Positions 7,104-13,976 of a stretch of 18,301 bases of DNA are shown here, in pieces. A program made the position numbers and the translations under genes. The notes below the pieces were generated by a model. The model was given only the letters and a program-made list of their open reading frames with translations. It made no database searches and was not told the origin of the DNA. Each line of letters opens with the position of its first letter. Position 1 is the first letter of the stretch. This stretch comes from Firm-04 sp964392175. GTDB lineage: Bacteria > Bacillota > Clostridia > Oscillospirales > Ruminococcaceae. The stretch spans positions 1 to 18,301 of the forward strand of contig CAYMOJ010000035.1 of assembly GCA_964392175.1 (NCBI GenBank), in the 5' to 3' direction.

Positions 7104-7148
7104 TATCGGCGAATGCTACCATGATTCAGTGACGAGAGAGGGTTTGAT

Positions 7149-9650
7149 ATGAAGCAGTATAATGTAAGTGGCATGAGTTGTGCGGCTTGCAGTGCAAGAG
7201 TTGAAAAAGCGGTTGCGGCGGTGTCGGGGGTTGAGCAGGTAAGTGTCAATTTGCTGACCAACTCGATGCTGGTAAAAGGCGCAGCAGACGATGCAGCGAT
7301 TATTTCCGCTGTGGAAGCGGCAGGGTACGGAGCATCGCCCAAAGAGGAATCTGCAAAAGCAAATTCGCAGGCTACCATGCCCAAAGAGAAAACGGAACAC
7401 AACCTCAAAGTGCGGTTGATTGCATCCATCGGCTTTCTATTGGTGCTGATGTATCTTTCCATGGGGCATATGATGTTCGACTGGTGGCTACCCGATGTCC
7501 TCGCTGCAAATCCTGTAGCAATTGCGCTTTGTCAGATGCTCCTTGCCGGTATTGTCATGGTCATCAACCAGAGATTTTTTATCAACGGTGCAAAGGGATT
7601 GATTCATGGCTCGCCCAATATGGATACGCTTGTTTCTATTGGTTCTGCGGCATCTTTTGGGTACAGTCTGTGGGTCACATTTGCCATGTCGGGGGTTGTT
7701 GCATCAGGTGATATGACCGCTGCGACTTCATATCTGCATGATTTGTACTATGAATCTGCTGCCATGATTTTGACACTGATCACAGTGGGAAAGATGCTAG
7801 AGGCACGCGCAAAGGGTAAAACCACCAATGCACTTGCCGGCTTGATGGCGTTAGCCCCGCAGACGGCAACTGTTGTGCGAGAGGATCAGGAGATTCATGT
7901 GCCAATTGCCGAGGTGCGGAAAGGAGATGTGTTCCTTGTGCGTCCGGCAGAGCAGGTGCCCGTAGATGGCATTGTGCTTTCGGGGCATAGCGCGGTCAAT
8001 GAGGCGGCATTGACCGGTGAAAGCATTCCTGTGGAGAAAACAGAGCATAGTAGTGTGCAAGCAGGCACGATGAATGTTTCGGGCGTGCTGCGCTGCGAGG
8101 CAACGCGTGTGGGGGAGGATACCACTCTTGCGCAAATTATCCGTATGGTCAGTGATGCTTCTGCCACCAAAGCACCCATTGCCAAAATTGCAGACCGTGT
8201 ATCAGGGGTGTTTGTGCCTATCGTGATCGGTATCGCGATTGTGACGCTTTGCATATGGTTAATCGCAGGAGAAACTTTTGGCTTTGCGATTGCGCGCGCC
8301 ATTTCTGTACTGGTTATCAGCTGCCCTTGTGCACTTGGACTTGCCACCCCGGTCGCCATTATGGTAGGTACGGGTATGGGTGCAAAGCATGGTATATTGT
8401 ATAAGACTGCCGAGGCGTTGGAGCTGGCAGGGCGCACGCAGATCGTGGCATTAGATAAAACAGGTACCGTAACAATGGGTGATCCTGCTGTAACAGGAAT
8501 CTATCCGACAGCAGGTGTGGATGCCACCGAATTGCTCATGCTTGCAGCGGCTTTGGAAAAAAATAGCGAGCATCCCCTAGCAAAAGCAATTATTAAGCGA
8601 GCAGATGCGGAAAAAATCATCGTGCCTACCGTTGCAGATCTGACGATTTTACCGGGCAGCGGCTTGCAGGCAACCCATAAAGGAGAAACGCTTTTGGGTG
8701 GCAATCAGGCATTGATCGCTACGGCGACAACCATTCCCGAAGCAATGCGTGTGCAGGCAGAGGCACTTGCGCAGCAGGGGAGTACCGCCTTGTATTTTGC
8801 ACTGGGTGAACGCCTGCTGGGCATGATCACTGCCGCGGATATCATACGCCCTGAAAGTCGTGAAGCGATTGCGCAACTGCATAAAATGGGTATTCGCGTA
8901 GTGATGCTGACCGGTGACAACAAACTGACCGCTGAATCCATCGGCAAAGAAGCCGGTGTGGATACCGTCATTGCTGAAGTATTGCCGGCTGAAAAGGAAG
9001 CTACGATCCGCAACCTGCAACGGGAGGGCAAGGTTACAATGATTGGTGACGGCATTAACGATGCTCCCGCACTGACCATTGCCGATGTGGGTATTGCCAT
9101 TGGTGCGGGTACAGATATTGCGATCGATGCCGCAGATGTGGTGTTGGTCAACAGTCGCCTGACCGATGCCGCAACAGCCATTCGGTTGAGCCGTAAAACA
9201 CTACGCATTATCCGTCAGAACTTGTTCTGGGCGTTTATTTATAATGTAGTTGGCATTCCGCTCGCCGCAGGCTTGTGGTATCCCATTTTTGGTTGGGAGC
9301 TCAATCCGATGTTCGGTGCCGCCGCAATGAGTCTTTCTAGTTTTTGTGTTGTCAGCAATGCTTTGCGACTTTATGCCGTGCGTATTGCTGAAAAACAATC
9401 ATCCGATGCAATTGCAGTCGAGAAATTGGAGGTGAAAACGATGCAGAAAACCATGCATATCAAAGGTATGATGTGCGGCCATTGTGAAGCCAGAGTGAAA
9501 AAGGTGCTGGAGAGCATTGCAGGCGTGACAGAAGCGACTGTCAGCCATACCGCCGGCACTGCGGTGATCGCGCTTTCGACAGATGTCAGCAATGATACGC
9601 TGAAAGCAGCTGTGGAAGCACAGGATTATACTGTGACCGCAATTGAGTAA
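7149..9650 (+). CDS. copA: Copper-exporting P1B-type ATPase with fused C-terminal CopZ-like domain
   Basis: The 833-residue protein pumps Cu(I) out of the cytosol by ATP hydrolysis. It has an N-terminal HMA metal-binding domain with C11-A-A-C14, eight expected membrane helices, the actuator T289-G-E-S, the transport motif C392-P-C394, the phosphorylation site D436-K-T-G-T, SEHPL in the nucleotide domain, and G633-D-G-I-N-D. YN in the seventh helix and MSLSS in the eighth fit the Cu(I)-specific P1B-1 group. Unlike the usual layout with both HMA domains at the N terminus, a second HMA with C776-G-H-C779 follows the last helix. It begins at an in-frame Met765 that has its own ribosome binding site. 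The ATG at 7149 has GAGAGGG before it. The gene stands alone with its own promoter and terminator, and no copper regulator is next to it. Confidence 0.97.
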   Translation: MKQYNVSGMSCAACSARVEKAVAAVSGVEQVSVNLLTNSMLVKGAADDAAIISAVEAAGYGASPKEESAKANSQATMPKEKTEHNLKVRLIASIGFLLVLMYLSMGHMMFDWWLPDVLAANPVAIALCQMLLAGIVMVINQRFFINGAKGLIHGSPNMDTLVSIGSAASFGYSLWVTFAMSGVVASGDMTAATSYLHDLYYESAAMILTLITVGKMLEARAKGKTTNALAGLMALAPQTATVVREDQEIHVPIAEVRKGDVFLVRPAEQVPVDGIVLSGHSAVNEAALTGESIPVEKTEHSSVQAGTMNVSGVLRCEATRVGEDTTLAQIIRMVSDASATKAPIAKIADRVSGVFVPIVIGIAIVTLCIWLIAGETFGFAIARAISVLVISCPCALGLATPVAIMVGTGMGAKHGILYKTAEALELAGRTQIVALDKTGTVTMGDPAVTGIYPTAGVDATELLMLAAALEKNSEHPLAKAIIKRADAEKIIVPTVADLTILPGSGLQATHKGETLLGGNQALIATATTIPEAMRVQAEALAQQGSTALYFALGERLLGMITAADIIRPESREAIAQLHKMGIRVVMLTGDNKLTAESIGKEAGVDTVIAEVLPAEKEATIRNLQREGKVTMIGDGINDAPALTIADVGIAIGAGTDIAIDAADVVLVNSRLTDAATAIRLSRKTLRIIRQNLFWAFIYNVVGIPLAAGLWYPIFGWELNPMFGAAAMSLSSFCVVSNALRLYAVRIAEKQSSDAIAVEKLEVKTMQKTMHIKGMMCGHCEARVKKVLESIAGVTEATVSHTAGTAVIALSTDVSNDTLKAAVEAQDYTVTAIE
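9427..9443 (+). promoter_or_regulatory. Internal ribosome binding site and in-frame ATG (possible separate CopZ start)
   Basis: TTGGAGGTG ends 6 nt before an ATG at 9441 that is in frame with copA (codon 765). Initiation there would give a 69-residue protein (9441-9650) starting MQKTMHIKGMMCGHCEARVK, the size and form of a free copper chaperone CopZ. The site is seen directly, and its use is inference. Confidence 0.55.
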
Positions 9651-9666
9651 TGATATCGCATTGCAC

Positions 9667-9702
9667 AAAAAAGCAGAGGTACCATTATGTACCTCTGCTT
9701 TT
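9667..9702. terminator. Bidirectional terminator between copA and the PqqD-like gene
   Basis: AAAAGCAGAGGTAC (9669-9682) pairs perfectly with GTACCTCTGCTTTT (9689-9702) around the loop CATTAT. A-rich and T-rich flanks on the two sides let it serve copA on the plus strand and the pepD-OPT-PqqD operon on the minus strand. Confidence 0.92.
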
Positions 9703-9711
9703 GCTTTGCGT

Positions 9712-10071
9712 TTATTGTTGTTTCCAGCGTATAAAGTCGTAGCTTTCTAAAATGCGGAAGAATTGCGCCAGTCGCTCATAGGTGGGCTGCGCTTTTTCTC
9801 CAAAGTGTTCCTCCATGGGCTTGCCCATATCCATAATGGTGCATTCTCCGTCGATGCTTTGCCATACAAAGCTGCCGATCTCGTCCAGATGAATGTAGGA
9901 GATTTTTGGCTTTCTCAACAGCTTTTGTGCGATGCGGTTCATCATGCCTTTGTTTTCCAGCTCCAGTGTGACAAGTCCCGCATCGTTTTGCGTCCACCCA
10001 ATGGATTCTTGACGTAGAGGACAACGTTCCAGATAATTTTCTTCCGCTTGCTTGCGTTGTTTGCGTCCCAT
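9712..10071 (-). CDS. PqqD-like (RiPP-recognition-element fold) protein
   Basis: The 119-residue soluble protein starts MGRKQRKQAEENYLERCPLR. Its C-terminal two thirds match the PqqD pattern: the ISYIHLDEIGSFVWQSIDGECTI segment (the usual L-N-x-x-A/G-x-x-I/V-W-x-x-I/L-D-G-x-x-T), then helices with MGKPMEEHFG and LAQFFRILESYDFI. In PqqD and related RiPP recognition elements this winged-helix fold binds the leader of a precursor peptide. No radical SAM enzyme or precursor peptide is visible nearby. The start is fixed because its ATG overlaps the stop of the transporter gene by one base (TAATG), with AAGGAC upstream, so translation is coupled. The frame is open further upstream, but that part lies inside the transporter gene. 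Its role is unknown and should relate to the peptide transporter. Confidence 0.88.
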   Translation of the reverse strand: MGRKQRKQAEENYLERCPLRQESIGWTQNDAGLVTLELENKGMMNRIAQKLLRKPKISYIHLDEIGSFVWQSIDGECTIMDMGKPMEEHFGEKAQPTYERLAQFFRILESYDFIRWKQQ

Positions 10072-11999
10072 TATGATTTGCTGTCCTTTTTGTGCTTTTT
10101 CCAAACAGAGAATTTGAGTAGCGTGAGAATGATCAGAGCAAATACCACAAGGCTGCCGATATTGACAACAACCTCTGGCAGATTCAGCTTCGCTGAGATA
10201 TCTATGACATCTGCCACCCCGAATACAGCAAGCAGTGCCAACAGGATGCCAACTAAGCCTTCGCCTGCGATCATGCCTGAGCAAAATAGGATACCATCAT
10301 TGACGATTTCCTTTTTTCTGGTCTCGTCTTTTTTCATCTTGTCAAACACCAGTCGAATGATACCGCCAACGAGGATGCAGGCATTGAGCTGCACCGGCAA
10401 ATATACACCGATTGCAAAGGGCAACACTGGAATCCCGATGACTTCAATCAGCACTGCGATAAACATACCCACGAATACCAGCTCCCATGGTAGTTCGGCA
10501 CTCATCACGCCCTCAACGATCATTTTCATCAGGGTTGCCTGTGGCGCGCCCAATTCTTCAGAGCCAAAGCCCCATGCGTTATCAAGCAGATAGAGCGTAC
10601 CGCCGATTGCCAGCGCAGAAGCGACGACACCAATGATTTCACCGATTTGCTGCTTTTTGGGTGTAGAGCCAAGCAGATAGCCGGTTTTCAAGTCCTGAGA
10701 AGTATCACCTGAAATGGCAGCCACAATGCAGATGATCGAACCGATTGCAATTGCGGCGGTCATACCTTCTGCACCGGTCATGCCGGTTGCTTTCAAAACT
10801 AGCGTGGAGATGAGCAGTGTGGCGATTGCCATGCCCGAAACAGGATTGTTACTGCTACCGACCAGACCCACCATGCGGGAAGATACGGTTGCAAAGAAGA
10901 ATCCGAACACAACAATGATAATTGCACCAATCAGATTGACGGGAATTGCGGGGATCAACCAGATGAGCAGTGTAAGAACCGCAATGGCGATCAACACGAC
11001 TTTCATGTTCAGGTCATGCTCTGTGCGAAGTTGCGACTGTGAGTTGCCCTTTCCCATGCCTTTCAGGGCATCTTTGAAGGTACGCACGATGAGAGGTAGC
11101 GACTTGATCAGGCTGATGATGCCGCCGGCTGCCAGCGCACCCGCACCAATGTAGCGAATGTAATTGCTCCAGATACCGCTTGCGCCATCAGCAGCAAAAA
11201 TTTGTGCAACGGTGTCTTGTGTGCTGGGGTAGATGACTGCATCACCGCCAAACATCACGATCAGTGGAATGAGTACCAGCCAGCTCAGCACACCGCCTGC
11301 GAACATATATGAGGAAATGCGGAAGCCGCAGATATAACCAACGCTCATTACGGCGGGGTAGATCTGTGTACCAATTTCACCGGCAAAGCCCTTAACGCGC
11401 AATGAGATCTCACCCGGTACAGCCTTGATACCGTCAATGATGAGCTTAAACAGCGCGGCAAACCCCATACCTGCAAACACGGTAGACGCGCTGGAGCCGC
11501 CTTCTTCACCGGCAAGCAGCACTTCCGCACAAGCGGTGCCTTCGGGATATGGCAGTACACCATGTTCACGCACAATGAGGGCATTGCGCAAGGGAATCAT
11601 AAAAAATACGCCCAGCAGACCACCGATGGCAGCAATCAGGGTGATTTCGATGATATCGGGCTTTTCCATGTTCATGGAATCATCGGCAGCCCAGAGAAAC
11701 AGCGCAGGAATGGTGAAAATCGCACCGGCTGCAACGGATTCACCCGCCGAGCCAATGGTTTGCACAATATTGCTTTCAAGGATTGAGTTTTTCTTCATGA
11801 TCACTCGAATGACGCCCATTGCAATTACCGCTGCCGGAATAGATGCAGATACGGTCATGCCCACACGCAGTCCCAGATAGGCGTTGGCTGCGCCGAACAC
11901 CACTGCCAGCAGCACACCCATGATAATAGATGTGACCGTTAATTCCGGTGTTACCTTTGACGCAGGAATATAGGGCTTAAATTCGTTTTTTTTGTCCAT
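10071..11999 (-). CDS. OPT-family oligopeptide transporter
   Basis: The 642-residue membrane protein is hydrophobic nearly throughout, with about 14 or more helices. It carries segments typical of the prokaryotic OPT family: ANAYLGLRVGMTVSASIPAA near the N terminus, SNNPVSGMAIATLL in the middle, and GDTSQDLKTGYLLGSTPKKQQ after it. These transporters are thought to take up small peptides or metal chelates together with protons. Because the gene follows pepD, peptide uptake is the likelier role. The start at 11999 has TGGAGGTA just upstream. An in-frame ATG at 12011 lacks a suitable site. It has its own promoter and a palindrome in the leader, and its stop overlaps the start of the PqqD-like gene. 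Substrate specificity cannot be read from the sequence. Confidence 0.95.
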   Translation of the reverse strand: MDKKNEFKPYIPASKVTPELTVTSIIMGVLLAVVFGAANAYLGLRVGMTVSASIPAAVIAMGVIRVIMKKNSILESNIVQTIGSAGESVAAGAIFTIPALFLWAADDSMNMEKPDIIEITLIAAIGGLLGVFFMIPLRNALIVREHGVLPYPEGTACAEVLLAGEEGGSSASTVFAGMGFAALFKLIIDGIKAVPGEISLRVKGFAGEIGTQIYPAVMSVGYICGFRISSYMFAGGVLSWLVLIPLIVMFGGDAVIYPSTQDTVAQIFAADGASGIWSNYIRYIGAGALAAGGIISLIKSLPLIVRTFKDALKGMGKGNSQSQLRTEHDLNMKVVLIAIAVLTLLIWLIPAIPVNLIGAIIIVVFGFFFATVSSRMVGLVGSSNNPVSGMAIATLLISTLVLKATGMTGAEGMTAAIAIGSIICIVAAISGDTSQDLKTGYLLGSTPKKQQIGEIIGVVASALAIGGTLYLLDNAWGFGSEELGAPQATLMKMIVEGVMSAELPWELVFVGMFIAVLIEVIGIPVLPFAIGVYLPVQLNACILVGGIIRLVFDKMKKDETRKKEIVNDGILFCSGMIAGEGLVGILLALLAVFGVADVIDISAKLNLPEVVVNIGSLVVFALIILTLLKFSVWKKHKKDSKS

Positions 12000-12012
12000 G
12001 CTTACCTCCATA

Positions 12013-12027
12013 TTGTCATAATGACAA
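12013..12027. promoter_or_regulatory. Perfect palindrome, candidate operator of the OPT gene
   Basis: TTGTCATAATGACAA is a 7-1-7 perfect palindrome that lies between the -10 (12045-12040) and the ribosome binding site (12010-12003) of the transporter gene, just after the expected transcription start. Its form suits a dimeric repressor such as a GntR or MarR type. The regulator is not in the window. Confidence 0.55.
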
Positions 12028-12039
12028 AGTCATGCTGTA

Positions 12040-12068
12040 ATTATATCATATTTCGCTGTCGGATGCAA
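12040..12068 (-). promoter_or_regulatory. Promoter of the OPT-PqqD genes
   Basis: On the minus strand TTGCAT (12068-12063), a 17-bp spacer and TATAAT (12045-12040) with TGA give an extended -10 promoter, placed between pepD and the transporter gene. Confidence 0.75.
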
Positions 12069-12094
12069 CTGGCTTTTGCTGTGTTTGTGGCATT

Positions 12095-13540
12095 TTATTT
12101 GCAACGTTTCAGGATTTCCTTGAGATATTCCCATACGCGGGCAACCGATGCCACATCCAGCCGTTCATCGGGAGTATGGATATCGAGAATATTCGGGCCG
12201 ATGGAAATGATATCTGCGTCCGCAATTTTTTCTGCCAGCATACCGCATTCCAGTCCTGCATGAATGGCAGAGACCTGCGGTGCTTTGCCATATTGATCGG
12301 TGTAAACCTGTACCATGAGCTGACGCAGTGCGGAATCTTCGCGGTATTCCCATGCCGGATAACCGGCGTCATGGGTTGCCGTACCGTCAAAACTGCGGAT
12401 GAGTGCTTCAACTTCAGCTTGCAGCGCGTCCTTTTCGTCCGTGGAGTTGCTGCGAATGAGAAATTGTACCGAGAACTTGTCCGCACTGGATGTGAGTACG
12501 CCCAGATTCAGAGAAGTCTGCACCATGCCTTCTATACTGGGGTGCATACGGATTACACCGTTTTTTGCCTTTGTCAGAAAATGTATAAGCGTTTCTGTGC
12601 TTTTGGGGGTGTATAATACATTGGGCAACGGGGCAGGGGAGACATGAAACACTGCTTGTGCATCAGTTGCACTGTGATGTTGTGCAAATCGTGCGGCGAA
12701 TTCTGCCACAACGGCTTGCAGCTGTGTGAGCATATCCGTTTGGGTAACAATAATCGCCTCTGCTCCTTTTGGGATCACGTTTGCCTTACCGCCACCCCGG
12801 GGGGCATATACGCGATAGTCCATCTTATCCTTGATGGCTTGCAGCAGGTTGCCGAGTATCTTGATACCATTTTGTCTGCCGTAGTGAATATCTGCTCCGG
12901 AATGACCACCGGTCATCCCACTGATTGCAAGGCGATATGCGAAGCCCTTTGCCGCCTCCGTCTGCATGGGAATCTCGCCCAGAACCGTAACGCCTCCTGC
13001 ACAGCTTACTGTGAGAATGCCCTCTTCCTCAGAGTCGATATTGATGATCTTTTTGCCCGATACCATAGCACCGTCAAAATCCATAGCACCAAACATACCA
13101 ATTTCTTCATCACGGGTGATGATGGCTTCAATGGGTGGGTGCGGAATCTCATCGCTATCCAGCAGCGCAAAAATATATGCCAGTGCGATGCCATCATCGC
13201 CTCCCAGCGTGGTGGAGTCTGCCCAAACAAAGTTGCCATCGGTGCAAAGGTCAAGCCCCTCTGTGGTCATGTCTTTGGTGCAGTCAGGTGTTTGTTCGCA
13301 AACCATATCCATGTGCCCTTGCAAAATCACCGGCTCGCTGTTTTCATAGCCTGTTGTGCCCTTTGCGTAGATGATTACATTGCCTGCATCATCGAGTTTT
13401 GCCTTTAGACCGTGTTGTTTTGCATAAGCCATGCACCATGCGGCGATTTGCTTGGTGTTGCCGGAGCCGTGCGGTATTTTTGCAATCTCTTCAAAGTAGT
13501 AGAATACCTTGCTTGGCTTCAGATGCTCTAAAATGCCCAT
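12095..13540 (-). CDS. pepD: Aminoacyl-histidine dipeptidase (M20 family)
   Basis: The 481-residue protein has the normal length of PepD, a cytosolic zinc dipeptidase that splits dipeptides such as Xaa-His and supplies amino acids from imported peptides. The M20 metal site is complete: H76-M-D78, GGDDG with D115, D-E145-E146 (base and metal ligand), D169 in NIDSEEEG, and H455 in HTPDE. GMTGGHSGADIH marks the dimerisation lid domain that follows, and HAGLECGM lies near the C terminus. AGGAGGG (13551-13545) fixes the start at 13540. No terminator is seen in the 95 bp to the transporter gene, so read-through into it is likely, in addition to the transporter's own promoter. The context supports a peptide uptake and breakdown unit. 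Confidence 0.97.
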   Translation of the reverse strand: MGILEHLKPSKVFYYFEEIAKIPHGSGNTKQIAAWCMAYAKQHGLKAKLDDAGNVIIYAKGTTGYENSEPVILQGHMDMVCEQTPDCTKDMTTEGLDLCTDGNFVWADSTTLGGDDGIALAYIFALLDSDEIPHPPIEAIITRDEEIGMFGAMDFDGAMVSGKKIINIDSEEEGILTVSCAGGVTVLGEIPMQTEAAKGFAYRLAISGMTGGHSGADIHYGRQNGIKILGNLLQAIKDKMDYRVYAPRGGGKANVIPKGAEAIIVTQTDMLTQLQAVVAEFAARFAQHHSATDAQAVFHVSPAPLPNVLYTPKSTETLIHFLTKAKNGVIRMHPSIEGMVQTSLNLGVLTSSADKFSVQFLIRSNSTDEKDALQAEVEALIRSFDGTATHDAGYPAWEYREDSALRQLMVQVYTDQYGKAPQVSAIHAGLECGMLAEKIADADIISIGPNILDIHTPDERLDVASVARVWEYLKEILKRCK

Positions 13541-13592
13541 AGTTCCCTCCTAATTGTGCAGAATACCTTCTCTGCTGTGATATCATGCATCT

Positions 13593-13621
13593 ATTATACA
13601 CGATTTTGCAACGAAATGCAA
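13593..13621 (-). promoter_or_regulatory. Promoter of pepD
   Basis: On the minus strand TTGCAT (13621-13616), 17 bp and TATAAT (13598-13593). It has the same -35 and spacing as the promoter of the downstream transporter gene, which suggests similar basal expression. The 15-bp palindrome found there is not present here. Confidence 0.78.
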
Positions 13622-13739
13622 GTATTGCTTTGACATAGATTATAAACCATGAGAAAGCACATTGTTTCCTGTGTGGTACTGATACCGTGAAGATGTGATC
13701 AGATGCATTTTCCGTTCAACGATCTTATGTGGGGAAAAG

Positions 13740-13776
13740 CTGACACATGATCTTCTCACTTCGGATAATGTGTCAG
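13740..13776. repeat. 9-bp inverted repeat upstream of the pectate lyase promoter
   Basis: CTGACACAT (13740-13748) and ATGTGTCAG (13768-13776) are perfect reverse complements separated by 19 bp. They end 20 bp before the -35 box of the pectate lyase gene, a position that suits an activator. No T-run follows, so it is not a terminator. The rest of the interval 13622-13739 shows no gene. Confidence 0.55.
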
Positions 13777-13796
13777 TAACAAAATATCATCGGTCA

Positions 13797-13825
13797 TTGT
13801 CAAATACCCTGAAAAAGGATAAAAT
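13797..13825 (+). promoter_or_regulatory. Promoter of the pectate lyase gene
   Basis: TTGTCA (13797-13802), 17 bp and TAAAAT (13820-13825): each box has one mismatch to consensus. Transcription would begin near 13832, leaving a leader of about 145 nt. Confidence 0.7.
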
Positions 13826-13850
13826 AGGATTCGGAAACCGATTCACCTAC

Positions 13851-13900
13851 GATCCGTCAGCTGTGGTTTCGGTTCCCCACCGTGCGGTAGCTGACGGATC
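13851..13900 (+). other. Long hairpin in the pectate lyase leader
   Basis: GATCCGTCAGCT (13851-13862) and AGCTGACGGATC (13889-13900) are perfect reverse complements with 26 nt between, within which GTGG/CCAC can pair. It sits about 20 nt into the expected transcript and 76 nt before the start codon. No T-run follows. It could protect the mRNA 5' end or be part of a leader switch. I could not match it to a known riboswitch. Confidence 0.6.
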
Positions 13901-13976
13901 CACACACAAAAATCAAAGAGAGGACGCAGCGGGTATTTGCATACACGGATGCGTTTGCCAGTAACAGGAGGAAATT

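Noticed and set aside
6947..7132. A 61-codon plus-strand frame between the CE4 gene and copA
   Set aside because: It begins 3 nt after the CE4 stop and its first codons are the terminator hairpin. It also crosses the copA promoter.
12644..13408. A 254-codon open frame on the plus strand, antisense to pepD
   Set aside because: Cys- and His-rich composition, no binding site, no recognisable fold, and pepD on the other strand is certain.
13832..13976. c-di-GMP-I riboswitch in the pectate lyase leader
   Set aside because: The conserved core elements are not found. Only an isolated GACGC-like string near 13923 resembles it.
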